Positions 8,757 through 18,081 of a stretch of DNA of 43,917 bases are shown here, piece by piece; position 1 is the stretch's first letter; the number at the start of each line of letters is the position of its first letter. The notes beneath the pieces are model-generated. The model did no database searches and was not told the origin of the DNA. It worked only from the letters and a program-made list of their open reading frames with translations. A program made the translations under genes and the position numbers. The DNA comes from Nitrospira sp. (GTDB lineage Bacteria > UBA10199 > SBBF01): contig SBBF01000075.1 in the NCBI GenBank assembly GCA_005240075.1, forward strand, positions 1 to 43,917. The letters run 5' to 3'.

Positions 8757-11672
8757 TTATCGCGCCAGACGCACGGCTCGGACTATACTTGAACGGACGG
8801 CTTGGCGGGTGAATGTGGTTGCTCTCCGGCGGGGCGTTCTCTTTCTTCCGCGGGAGGGGGAGATTGGTTCATCCACATTGGCAGGGGGCGGCATCGTTCC
8901 GGGTGAACCGGCACCGGAAAAACCGGGCGCCTCTTCATCCAAAACAACAGCCGATCGCCGCGCATCCCTGAATCCTTCCTTGTCAGGCAAACTTTCTTTT
9001 TGCGCCGCATCAAGAGCCAAATCGACTCTCCTGACCGCTTCCTTGAATTCCACTTTATCTTCAGCCCGCCGGATCGCTTTGTGATCGGTCACCGCCATCG
9101 TCACGGTCAGGGTTCTTTTAAAGGGGGCATAACCGGCAGAGGGCAATGAATCGTGGCTCCCGTAATACCAATCAACAATCTTGCCAGACGCCTCCCTTTT
9201 AACCCATATGGGAAGACGCCGATTTTCCTCTTTGGCCGGTTCCGTTAATCGTACGTTGATGCCTTGAGTCTGCAAATAACGGATAATCGTGTCAGGCGAA
9301 AGTTTTGCCCCCTGTCTGTTTGCTTTGGGAACGGTCAGAACATAATGATCAGTCCCCATCTTATCCAGATCCAGGGTCGCTTCCACATTTAAATCAAAAG
9401 AGAGCGCCACATCGGCGGCGCTTTTTTTGAGATCCTTACCCGAAAGATGACCGCCGATATCCGCAAGAAAGAGTTTCATACTTTCAACCTTCATGAAATC
9501 GTGAAACAGTTGAGGCTGGTAATGATTCCTCACCATCTGCTGGATTCTTTTGCAATAGGCTACCGGATCAACAGGATTTCCCCGACGATCTTCATGCGGA
9601 ACAGAAATATTGAGATGATCCCCCTTTCCCGGAATAATGACTATCTTGGATGGATCCATGTTCATTTCCTGCGCCACCAGAAAAAAGGCATCTCGAACAA
9701 AAAATATTTCACGGTCGTCGTCGGAGATGGCCGGATAAGTGCTTAAATAAGCTTTGAGGGAATCATATTCCAGCGCCAACAAAAAGCGGTTTCCAAAACG
9801 GGCAATTTCCTGAAGGGCAAAATTCGATTCCACCTCCTGAACTCTTCCCCCCCTTTGGACTCCAAACGTTTCATGTTTCTTGACTGTCCAGGCATAGCGG
9901 GGATCCATCGCAGAAAAGGAATAGACCGAAAGAATAGCTTCGCGGAGTTGGGAAGCAGTTTGCTGAGCAAAACTCAAAGCTCTCTGTCTTTCGTCAGAGG
10001 GGGTTCCGGGAGGGGGAAAGAAAAGAGAATAAAGTCCTTCCATCAACCGATCGCACAAGCGCCCGCTGTTTCCCCTGATCGGGTGGGAGAGAATGCCTGA
10101 AATTCTTCCCAGACGGGGAAAGATTCTGAGCAAATGGTTGACTAGAGGGGTCAATGCCGGATCATCGTTAATGTGAAGCCCCTGAATATCCAGACTCCTC
10201 AGATGAAACGTGGGACGGGCATGGGACGGCAGGTCTTTTAAATGAGGATGGGCAGAAGGATGATACTGCCCCGGCCCCACATAACCGGCGCTTGATTGAA
10301 TGAGTCTAACCCATTCTGGAGCGTGCTCATCACCCGGTTTTGGAATGTCCCCTTCTGTAAAAACGGAGCCTTTTCGTTCCTGCGAGGATGAAGTCTGATT
10401 TTTTTCAAAAAAAGTGGTCTGCGCTGCCAACAAGCGGTTGGCCTCCTGATTAGCCAGGAAAATAAGGGCATTAAGGGTTTGAACAAGAACCGGATCCCTG
10501 CTGGATCTAATGGCATTAAAGTCGGGGCTTTCCCATTTGAGAATTTGACGGGCTATAATCATCCCCCTTGATTTGAGATCATCGATATCAAAGCGTCCGT
10601 TAAGTTCCAGAATCGGTTTGAAAGCTTCCAGATCCTCTTCCGTTTTAATGGCATAGTCATAGAGACTGCCGCGGGACAGAACTATTTCCGAAACAACCGC
10701 TTCCGGTTTGAAATTGTGAACTCTTTCTGAAGAGACATCAAACGAAGTAAAAAGGTCCCGTGTGAGATCGCGGCTGAAATAGCGCATTTCTTTTTCCACC
10801 AGGTCGGCTGACTGGCCAATAAACTGAAAACTGGTATTCTCCGGATTTTTGACCAGATGGGCGTTGCCAAATTTTTTCTGGAGCCACCCTCCCACAAGCA
10901 CCAGATAAAGGTCTCCTAGTTCTCCTGTGGGGTCCAGTTCATTGATCGTCGTCATGTTGACATGAACACGGTAAATTTTAACCGGCTTGTCCGATTCCCA
11001 GAGGAGAGTGAACATCCGGTCGTATTGAGTCAGCCAGTGCATTTCGTTTTCCTGCAACAGATCCTTAAAGTCGGAGTTGGTAACCGTAAAAAAATGATCG
11101 ATGTGCTTTAAGGGGGAAAATTTAGAATGGGCAATCTGCTGTCGTACGTTGTCCGTCAGATCTTCCGCCGACAAAGCCCCGATCTTGCCCAACAGAAGAT
11201 CGGCCACCATCATTTCATCAAGAAAATGAGTTCGAAGTTCCGGGGGGAGAAGAAGATATTCCCGAAGCCCTTCATGCAGAGGGCTTGAAGCTCCCGGAAG
11301 CCCGAAGACAAAATAGAGAACTTCAAAACGAATGCGGTCGATTCTATTCTCCCAGAGGGAATCGGTAATCAGGGCTCTTTGTCTGTCTGATTCTTCCCGG
11401 TGATGCAGGCGGGCCACCGAATGATCCGCCGCTCCCAGATAGCGAAAGAGAGGCAAAACATAGGAGGATGTCCGGGCAAAAGGCTGCCCTTGGATCACCT
11501 GCCTAAGCGCTTCCTGGACATCGGTCCAATCTTGAAAGGTGAGCTCGTGAGAATGAGCCCGCTCCTCGATTCCGGACCAACGCCAAACAAGAGAATGGTC
11601 CGTTCCACCAATTTCGCCTAAATCTTTCCCCAAATTTTCAAGGGAAGCACTTAATGTTGGTGCTGTTGACAT
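8757..11672 (-). CDS. 971-aa protein of unknown function, possible degenerate GGDEF-like domain
   Basis: I do not recognise this family over its full length. There is no signal peptide or membrane segment, so it is probably cytoplasmic. Residues about 625-890 show a faint GGDEF (diguanylate cyclase) pattern: FLLALEYDSLKAY where the metal-binding strand would be, KIVIIPGKGDHLNISVP where the GGDEF hairpin would be, and LTVTMAVT followed later by RVDLALDAAQKES like the C-terminal strand and helix. An insertion of roughly 130 residues splits it, and GKGDH replaces GGDEF, so it would be inactive. The last 60 residues are Pro/Gly/acidic and then strongly Arg-rich, ending RAVRLAR. It starts 6 bp after the 782-aa gene, so the two are probably co-transcribed and translationally coupled. 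No strong ribosome binding site is visible. Confidence 0.7.
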   Translation of the reverse strand: MSTAPTLSASLENLGKDLGEIGGTDHSLVWRWSGIEERAHSHELTFQDWTDVQEALRQVIQGQPFARTSSYVLPLFRYLGAADHSVARLHHREESDRQRALITDSLWENRIDRIRFEVLYFVFGLPGASSPLHEGLREYLLLPPELRTHFLDEMMVADLLLGKIGALSAEDLTDNVRQQIAHSKFSPLKHIDHFFTVTNSDFKDLLQENEMHWLTQYDRMFTLLWESDKPVKIYRVHVNMTTINELDPTGELGDLYLVLVGGWLQKKFGNAHLVKNPENTSFQFIGQSADLVEKEMRYFSRDLTRDLFTSFDVSSERVHNFKPEAVVSEIVLSRGSLYDYAIKTEEDLEAFKPILELNGRFDIDDLKSRGMIIARQILKWESPDFNAIRSSRDPVLVQTLNALIFLANQEANRLLAAQTTFFEKNQTSSSQERKGSVFTEGDIPKPGDEHAPEWVRLIQSSAGYVGPGQYHPSAHPHLKDLPSHARPTFHLRSLDIQGLHINDDPALTPLVNHLLRIFPRLGRISGILSHPIRGNSGRLCDRLMEGLYSLFFPPPGTPSDERQRALSFAQQTASQLREAILSVYSFSAMDPRYAWTVKKHETFGVQRGGRVQEVESNFALQEIARFGNRFLLALEYDSLKAYLSTYPAISDDDREIFFVRDAFFLVAQEMNMDPSKIVIIPGKGDHLNISVPHEDRRGNPVDPVAYCKRIQQMVRNHYQPQLFHDFMKVESMKLFLADIGGHLSGKDLKKSAADVALSFDLNVEATLDLDKMGTDHYVLTVPKANRQGAKLSPDTIIRYLQTQGINVRLTEPAKEENRRLPIWVKREASGKIVDWYYGSHDSLPSAGYAPFKRTLTVTMAVTDHKAIRRAEDKVEFKEAVRRVDLALDAAQKESLPDKEGFRDARRSAVVLDEEAPGFSGAGSPGTMPPPANVDEPISPSRGRKRTPRRRATTFTRQAVRSSIVRAVRLAR

Positions 11673-11678
11673 AAAGAG

Positions 11679-14027
11679 TTAGATACTTCTTGTAAATCGC
11701 AGTATGTTACCTGGCCGTCGGGCAGCGGTCAGAGCAACTCCTCTATACCTCCTTGATTGCTCTTCCCTCATGACTTGCTTCCACCCCTTACCTCTCTCAC
11801 CTCCCTCATCACCCTTGTTTAAATCCATGACTGGTCGATTTTCATCGGGTCCTTTCACATCTTCCTCATCAGAAAAATAAAAATGATCATTCTCCATAAA
11901 ATTAATGATCGATTCGTTTTGACTGCTCACATTTTTCACTTCCACGGTTTTGAAAGCCAACGGAGTTTCTACCGGATAGAGGGCCAAAGCAGGGAGGCGT
12001 TTGATGATTTTTCTGGCCGTTTTCATAGATTCCTGATCTCCCGTTATGCGAAGAAGTTCCATTTCTTCATCAACAACAGAACCGATCTGTTCGGAAGCCT
12101 GCAGAACCAACTTTTCAAAACCGATCTCTCTCAATTCTTGTCGAGAACGATAAGACTTCCCCAAAGCCATCTCCCTCCGATCCGCTTCCAAACGGGCCAC
12201 AAAGGCAGGGTATTGGGAAAAAATTCCCCTCTCCAGAGGGATAAAATCATCAAGAGAAATTTTGACCGCCGCCAACCCCGTATAATCAAGGAGCAGCCGG
12301 GCCAAATCAGTTAGGGAGACAGCCGCAGGCTGAAATCCAGGGAGATAAAGAAAAAACTCAGCAGGCCTCTTCATATCAAGAGACAAGGTCATCAGACGAA
12401 CGGCATCTCCCCCATTCCAGGCCTCCGGATCATTCAAAATTTCAACAATCTCCCTGATTTTAACAAAAATATTTTCCACTGCTGCCTGGACCCGTTGCAG
12501 GGAAATCTGACCCATAAAAATATCATCCTCTGATCCTGGACCGATCCGTTTGAATTCAACAATAACCTGATTTTTGCCATCTGGCTTAAAAGAAAAGGAG
12601 AGCCTCCGGCGTTTCTTCAGCAGAGGTGAATTGTCCACCAGGTTCAGCCGGTGGACCATGGCTTCAATTTCGTTCATGAGAAAAGGGGTAGGACGGCTTG
12701 ACAAATGAAAGAGGAGTGCCTCAGGCTCGGAATCGATATCGAGGGTAAAATCAGGAAAGCCAGCATCGGGTTCATCAGGAACAAAGGCATACATCAACCG
12801 ACGATCGGAAGGTTGAACTCTTAATTCCCAGGTTCCGCTTCCCAGCGCCTCTGCCATTAAAGAAACGAGATTGTCCACTTCGGCACAAATCAGAAAATGG
12901 AGATGTTTATCCATTAACATCGGTTTGGCTATGGGATCTGAAAAAGAAAAAATGAGCGCTTCGCTATCTCCCTCCGGGAATAATCCGGTATAAATAATAC
13001 AGGATGCACTGTGAGAAACCGGTGCAAGAGCCATCCAATTCCCCCGCGGCAGATAGCGTTGTAAAAGAGAGTCGCCAATGATGTGAGCTCTTTTCCCTCC
13101 TCTGTCATCAGCGTCTTCAGGGGAAGAACTATTTTCCAGAGAACGAATTTGACGGGCTATATCTTTCAGATTTTCTTGATTTTCTTGAAGCTTCACCATC
13201 TGGGGATCCGTCGGCTTTTGCATAAAACAAACCTGCAAGGCTTGTCCCACCAGGCGAATCATGATCTGCAGTTTTTGAATCAGATGATTCCTTGATTCCG
13301 AGCCAGCCCGATCATCCAGATGCAAAGCCTCCAGAGCTGATTGCAGTTCATTCACCACAATCAGCACAAGGGGAAGATAGATGCCTCTTGTTTCCAACTC
13401 CTGGATGGGAGGAGCCTCATAGGAAAGACCCAAATGTTCGGAGGCTTTTTTTGCCATTTCCTGAAGCCTTTGATCAGCCCCCGGAACTTTGCTTTCTGGT
13501 TCCAGACACTCAACAGAGTACCAGAGGAAACGCCGAAGTTCGGCTATTATCACAACATTTGCCCACTTTCCCCTTTGCTCCTCGTAGTGCTGAAATTCTT
13601 CCAAGTTTGATTCCAGATTTGCCAAAATCTGGGGCCCTATAAAACCGGCTAGCCGTGCAACAGGAACTGATCTCACAATGCTGACAAGCCTGTCGATATC
13701 TTCAAGGGCCAGGGCAAAATTGGGGAAGGAGCAAAAAGGGGCTTTTAAGGGATTCCCCTCCTCTTTTGCAAAAAGCCGCTCCGCATGGGTTCTGAAAGGG
13801 TGTCTCACACGAGTCAATCTTTGTAGATCATCAAGATCCCGCCTGAAAGATTCAACGCTCTGGAAGATATGAGGATGAACTGCAGGCGGAATTCCTTTGG
13901 CTGTAAGCTGGTCGGACAAGACTTTCCCCTCAGGAATAACCAGCTCTTCCAAGGGTTCATCCGGTTTCATGACGCCAATTTCTCTCAAAAGATCAATAAG
14001 TTGGCTATATCGGGCTACAATATCCAT
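11679..14027 (-). CDS. 782-aa protein of unknown function
   Basis: Unrecognised. The start is MDIVARYSQLIDLL. The N-terminal 300 residues look helical (many Leu/Glu/Arg heptads, for example residues 130-170 and 215-300). The middle (about 320-560) looks mixed alpha/beta with hydrophobic strands such as ALIFSFSDPI and LSFSFKPDGK. A basic KKRRR patch lies near 490. The C-terminal 75 residues are an acidic linker and then an Arg-rich tail with RRYRGVALTAARRPG and ILRFTRSI. There is no signal peptide or membrane helix. It is the first gene of a pair with the 971-aa gene, with a 6-bp gap. It is transcribed divergently from hicAB. Together with the neighbouring AceE and carboxylase it may belong to a shared assembly, but that rests on position and on the tail only. 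Confidence 0.7.
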   Translation of the reverse strand: MDIVARYSQLIDLLREIGVMKPDEPLEELVIPEGKVLSDQLTAKGIPPAVHPHIFQSVESFRRDLDDLQRLTRVRHPFRTHAERLFAKEEGNPLKAPFCSFPNFALALEDIDRLVSIVRSVPVARLAGFIGPQILANLESNLEEFQHYEEQRGKWANVVIIAELRRFLWYSVECLEPESKVPGADQRLQEMAKKASEHLGLSYEAPPIQELETRGIYLPLVLIVVNELQSALEALHLDDRAGSESRNHLIQKLQIMIRLVGQALQVCFMQKPTDPQMVKLQENQENLKDIARQIRSLENSSSPEDADDRGGKRAHIIGDSLLQRYLPRGNWMALAPVSHSASCIIYTGLFPEGDSEALIFSFSDPIAKPMLMDKHLHFLICAEVDNLVSLMAEALGSGTWELRVQPSDRRLMYAFVPDEPDAGFPDFTLDIDSEPEALLFHLSSRPTPFLMNEIEAMVHRLNLVDNSPLLKKRRRLSFSFKPDGKNQVIVEFKRIGPGSEDDIFMGQISLQRVQAAVENIFVKIREIVEILNDPEAWNGGDAVRLMTLSLDMKRPAEFFLYLPGFQPAAVSLTDLARLLLDYTGLAAVKISLDDFIPLERGIFSQYPAFVARLEADRREMALGKSYRSRQELREIGFEKLVLQASEQIGSVVDEEMELLRITGDQESMKTARKIIKRLPALALYPVETPLAFKTVEVKNVSSQNESIINFMENDHFYFSDEEDVKGPDENRPVMDLNKGDEGGERGKGWKQVMREEQSRRYRGVALTAARRPGNILRFTRSI

Positions 14028-14131
14028 AGAATTTCTTTTTTAAGATGAAATGTTATCGGCAGGAATCAAAAAAAGTTGCTTGAAATCAGTTGCCATCATC
14101 TCCAACCTCTCATAAAGATCTGCTTCACTGA

Positions 14132-14317
14132 ATGAAGGTTCGTGATATAATCAAGCAGATTGAGAAAGACGGCTGGGGTTTGGTCAGAACACGCGGCAGC
14201 CACCGTCAGTATAAGCATCCGAGAAAGGCTGGCCTGATCACCATTGCCGGCAAACCCAATAATGACCTGGCACCAGGAACTCTCAACAGTATTTTGAAAC
14301 AGGGGGGTTATAAATGA
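14132..14317 (+). CDS. hicA: HicA-family mRNA interferase toxin
   Basis: A 61-aa protein with the small dsRBD-like HicA fold. It contains GWGLVRTRGSHRQYKHP, whose GSH-x-x-Y carries the catalytic His of HicA ribonucleases, and ends with ILKQGGYK as HicA proteins usually do. It overlaps hicB by 4 bases (ATGA), the normal toxin-first HicAB order. HicA cleaves mRNA and is neutralised by HicB. It starts about 100 bp from the divergent 782-aa gene. No clear Shine-Dalgarno sequence is visible. Confidence 0.92.
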   Translation: MKVRDIIKQIEKDGWGLVRTRGSHRQYKHPRKAGLITIAGKPNNDLAPGTLNSILKQGGYK

Positions 14318-14529
14318 AAAAATTTCTGATTGTCATCGAAAAAACAAAAACAGGCTATTCCTCCTACTCACCCGATCTGCCGGGTTGCGTGGCAACGGCC
14401 AAAACGAAAGGATCGGTTACCCAAAAAATGAAAAAAGCGATTGAATTTCACCTTGAGGGATTGCGGGAAGAGGGAGAAAAAATTCCTCCTCCTCACAGCC
14501 ATTCGGCTTATCTGTCCGTCGCCGCCTGA
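14314..14529 (+). CDS. hicB: HicB-family antitoxin
   Basis: A 71-aa protein with the HicB partial RNase H-like fold: YSSYSPDLPGCVATAKTKG and then IEFHLEGLREEGEKIPPP, both typical of short HicB proteins. It neutralises the HicA encoded immediately upstream. It lacks an obvious C-terminal DNA-binding domain, so autoregulation may need other contacts. It is convergent with aceE; their stops are about 22 bp apart. Confidence 0.92.
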   Translation: MKKFLIVIEKTKTGYSSYSPDLPGCVATAKTKGSVTQKMKKAIEFHLEGLREEGEKIPPPHSHSAYLSVAA

Positions 14530-14551
14530 TTTTTTATCTCACAAAAATTTC

Positions 14552-17500
14552 CTATTTTCTGACAACGACTTCCAAAACCGGTCTCCGGGCGGCAGGTCCA
14601 CGTACAATTCTATTTCCAGCAATTAACCGACCATGATTTCCGCGGCCATTTCCAGAAGCCCCCTCGTCCGCTCCATCCGTATTAGCGGCGACCGCTTCAT
14701 CAAGATCCACCACTAACCTTGCAGGATCATAAGTAGCTGGATCCGGTTTTTTGGGATCAATTTTTAAATCGTTCATGATTTGTTTCAACCGCCCCTTGTC
14801 AAACTTCCCTTCCTGGGTCAATCCATGCAACGTGGAATAAACAATGTAGCGGTGATCAATTTCAAAATGATCGCGAAGCGCTTCACGCGTGTCGCTCATT
14901 CCAAAACCGTCCGTTCCCAGGGTGATCATTTTTCCCGGAATATATTTGGTAATCTGGTCAGGAACCGCTTTCATGTAGTCGCTCACCGCCACCACCAGAT
15001 TCGCGTCTCCCAGCATTCGGGTGACGTAAGCGGTTTTTTGGGGTTGATCGGGATGATATCGGTTCCACCGTTCCACCTCCATCGCCTCCCGACGGAGCTC
15101 CGTGTAGCTGGTGGCGCTCCAGACATCGGACAAAACCCCATACTCTTCCGCCAGAATTTTTTGGGCTCTTAACGCTGACTGGATTAACGGACCGGAGGCC
15201 AGAATGTACGTTCGGGGATGATCCTCTGACCCATTGGCATAAATTTCATTGGCAGAAGCAAATTGATAGAGCCCTTTCAGAATTCCTTCCCGAACCCCTT
15301 CACCAACCGGCAGGGGGGGCTGGATAGTATTTTCGTTGTAAGCGGTGACGTAGTAAAAAATATCCTCGTTCTCTACATACATCCGTCTTAAACCCTCTTC
15401 CATGATCACGGCAATTTCATAGCCAAAAGCAGGATCGTAGCTTTTGAGATTGGGAACCACACTGCTCATCAACAAACTGTGTCCATCTTCATGCTGAAGT
15501 CCTTCACCATTAAGAGTGGTTCGTCCTGCTGTGGCTCCAATCAAAAAACCACGCCCGCGGGCATCGGCGTTCTGCCACCATTGATCCCCGGTTCGTTGAA
15601 TCCCAAACATCGAATAAAAAATATAGATCGGCACCATCGGAACGCCATGCGTCGAGTAGGAAGTGGCCGCGGCAATAAAAGAAGCCATCGCCCCTGCTTC
15701 GCTGATCCCCTCCTGCAAGAGCTGTCCTGTTCTTGAAGTTTTGTAGGTCAGTAGAGTTCCTCCGTCGGCCGCTGTAAAATTCATCCCCTGCGGATCATAA
15801 ACTCCCCGACTAAAAAGTTCCTCCATTCCAAAGGTCCTCCCTTCATCGGGAATGATGGGAACCAGGCGAGAACCCATTTGTTCACTTTTCATGAGTCTCT
15901 TCATCAAATCGACCAGAGCCATGGTTGTTGAAATGGAACGGGTTCCCGATCCTTTGGCGGCCGGTTCAACAAGAAAATCTTTTGGGATCATTTCCAGGGG
16001 ATGAGTAGCCTCATCAGAACGCGCCGGCATGAAACCGCCAAGATTCTCGCGACGTTCCCGAAGATAAATCATTTCAGGTGAACTTTCTTCCGGTTTGTAG
16101 AATGGAAAATCAGTTTTTAACTCGTCATCTGAAAGAGGAATTCCATACAGATCGCGAAGAGCTGGCAGATCTTCATCTTTCACCTTTTTTTCCTGATGGG
16201 CCTTCATAATCCCGGCCATCGGTGTTTTATATCCCTTGATGGTCTGGGCCAGAATAATTGTCGGCTGACCCGTTGTTCGATAAGCCTGTTCGTAAGCGGC
16301 ATACACTTTAACAGGATCATGCCCCCCGCGATCCATCACCAACTCTCTCACTTCCTCATCAATCATCCCTTCAACAAATGATTGGAGTTCCGGCGTGTTG
16401 AAAAGATGATCCCGAATGTATTTTCCGTCTCGAACCACATAGGTTTGCCAATCCCCATCGGGCACTTCTTCCAGACGTCGGGCTAGAATTCCCTGAGAAT
16501 CCATGGCAAAAAGAGGATTCCACCGGGAACCCCACAACAGTTTGATCACATTCCATCCTGCTCCTCTGAAACTCGCCTCCAGCTCCTGAACGATATGGCC
16601 ATTGGGACGAACCGTTCCGTCCAGACGCTGCAAATTGCAATTCACAACAAAGATCAAATTGTCCAAGTCATCTCGTGAGGCGATATGAGCCGCCCCGCGC
16701 GCTTCTACCTCATCCATTTCCCCATCTCCCAAAAAGGCCCAAACCCGTCCTGTAGATCCTTCGGCAACGATTCCCCGATTTTCCAGATACCGATTGAACC
16801 GAGCCTGATAGATAGCAGAAATCGGCCCCAGTCCCATGGAAACAGTGGGAAACTGCCAAAAATCGCGCAAGTGCCAGGGATGGGGGTAGGAGGGGAGCCC
16901 CAGACCATCCGCTTCTCTGCGAAAATGTTCCAGTTGTTCTCTTGTCAGGCGTCCTTCCAGATAAGCCCGTGCATAAAAACCGGGAGAGGCATGTCCGTGA
17001 GGGTATAATAGGTCATCCACCTTAAAAAAATGATTCAACCCCACTTCAACGAGGGTCGCCTCCGAGGCATACGTAGCAATGTGCCCTCCCAACCCCGGAA
17101 ATTTGTTGTTGGCGGCATGCGCCATGATGAGCGCGTTCCAGCGAATCATATCTTCAATCCTCCGCTCCAGTTCCAAATTTCCAGGATACTCCGGCTCTTC
17201 ATCGGCTGAGATTGTATTGACGTAGGGGGTGTTGATCGACGCGGAGGGAGAAACAGGAGCCAGAACAGTTTGACCGGTAGAAACCTGCAGAACTTCCACT
17301 TCCATCGCCACCAGCGCCACCTCTTCCAGCAACTGCTGGCCCAAAAAGCCTGCATTGTAGGCCCCCGCGCTATCAGTCAAGGCACGAAAGTTTGGCTGAT
17401 CCCCCATTCGCTCCCAGAGACGCCCTACCAGTTGCTCAAATGGACTATCCCCCGGGCTCAAACGGGTTGAAGGACGACTTCCCCAATAACGGGAAACTCC

Positions 17501-17686
17501 TGTGACCATTTGGCCGGATGGAGTTTGCCGAAGATCCCGCATAAAACGCATGATCTGATCTTCAGAAAATTTCCCTTGGCGTAGTTTATCTTCTAGAGCA
17601 GCTGCCGGAACCGGCTCGGATCCTTGCAAGAGTCCATGCTCACGTTGGAGAAAAAGAAGAAGCGTTGAATCGATAGATAAAGACAT
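14552..17686 (-). CDS. aceE: Pyruvate dehydrogenase E1 component (homodimeric type) with terminal extensions
   Basis: This is the thiamine-diphosphate E1 of the pyruvate dehydrogenase complex, which decarboxylates pyruvate and acetylates the E2 lipoyl arm. At 1044 aa it is about 155 residues longer than E. coli AceE. PEYPGNLELERR, at about residue 70 in E. coli, is at about 165 here. The thiamine motif GDGEMDE...NCNLQRLDG is intact, as are SYPHPWHLRDFWQFPTVSMG, RTTLNGEGLQHEDGHS and LGTDGFGMSDTRE. After the normal end (near KIDPKKPDP) there are about 57 extra residues: an acidic/Gly linker and then a basic tail, NRIVRGPAARRPVLEVVVRK. E2 and E3 are not in the window. ATG 17686 is used because the extension is open and continuous; no good ribosome binding site precedes it. 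Confidence 0.95.
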   Translation of the reverse strand: MSLSIDSTLLLFLQREHGLLQGSEPVPAAALEDKLRQGKFSEDQIMRFMRDLRQTPSGQMVTGVSRYWGSRPSTRLSPGDSPFEQLVGRLWERMGDQPNFRALTDSAGAYNAGFLGQQLLEEVALVAMEVEVLQVSTGQTVLAPVSPSASINTPYVNTISADEEPEYPGNLELERRIEDMIRWNALIMAHAANNKFPGLGGHIATYASEATLVEVGLNHFFKVDDLLYPHGHASPGFYARAYLEGRLTREQLEHFRREADGLGLPSYPHPWHLRDFWQFPTVSMGLGPISAIYQARFNRYLENRGIVAEGSTGRVWAFLGDGEMDEVEARGAAHIASRDDLDNLIFVVNCNLQRLDGTVRPNGHIVQELEASFRGAGWNVIKLLWGSRWNPLFAMDSQGILARRLEEVPDGDWQTYVVRDGKYIRDHLFNTPELQSFVEGMIDEEVRELVMDRGGHDPVKVYAAYEQAYRTTGQPTIILAQTIKGYKTPMAGIMKAHQEKKVKDEDLPALRDLYGIPLSDDELKTDFPFYKPEESSPEMIYLRERRENLGGFMPARSDEATHPLEMIPKDFLVEPAAKGSGTRSISTTMALVDLMKRLMKSEQMGSRLVPIIPDEGRTFGMEELFSRGVYDPQGMNFTAADGGTLLTYKTSRTGQLLQEGISEAGAMASFIAAATSYSTHGVPMVPIYIFYSMFGIQRTGDQWWQNADARGRGFLIGATAGRTTLNGEGLQHEDGHSLLMSSVVPNLKSYDPAFGYEIAVIMEEGLRRMYVENEDIFYYVTAYNENTIQPPLPVGEGVREGILKGLYQFASANEIYANGSEDHPRTYILASGPLIQSALRAQKILAEEYGVLSDVWSATSYTELRREAMEVERWNRYHPDQPQKTAYVTRMLGDANLVVAVSDYMKAVPDQITKYIPGKMITLGTDGFGMSDTREALRDHFEIDHRYIVYSTLHGLTQEGKFDKGRLKQIMNDLKIDPKKPDPATYDPARLVVDLDEAVAANTDGADEGASGNGRGNHGRLIAGNRIVRGPAARRPVLEVVVRK

Positions 17687-17772
17687 ATAATGATGGTGAA
17701 ACGAAAGGGAGGCTTATTAAAATTCCGGGCGGCTGGCAAGTGGATTTGGTGAAACCGGATTTACTGATTACT

Positions 17773-18072
17773 TCACAAATCTCTTTCGAAAAGGGCGATG
17801 ATATCGCGTGCGCTGTGAAGAATGCGGATGATTTCAACACACCCCTTGTTCTGCCGATAGAAAATGACATACTTTCTAACCGGCAAGCTACGAAGCCCGA
17901 ATGCAAGTTCTGCACGGGACCTTCCTATGGCAGGCATTTTGGCGATGGATTCACATTTCTTTTCAATAAAATTGATTAATCGAAGCGCCGCTCTGGAATT
18001 ATCGTCAGCAATAAAATCATGGATTTCTTCAAGGTCCTGCAGTGCTTGAGGGGTAAGAAAATAGGCAGCCAT
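17773..18072 (-). CDS. parE: ParE/RelE-superfamily toxin
   Basis: A 99-aa protein. The start AAYFLTPQALQDLEEIHDFI, the middle IGRSRAELAFGLRSLPVRKYVIFYR and the end VEIIRILHSARDI are the standard ParE pattern: two helices, then a four-stranded sheet. ParE toxins poison DNA gyrase; RelE relatives cleave mRNA. The sequence favours ParE. It follows the antitoxin gene by 9 bp in the usual antitoxin-first order. Confidence 0.92.
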   Translation of the reverse strand: MAAYFLTPQALQDLEEIHDFIADDNSRAALRLINFIEKKCESIAKMPAIGRSRAELAFGLRSLPVRKYVIFYRQNKGCVEIIRILHSARDIIALFERDL

Positions 18073-18081
18073 TCCTCTCCT

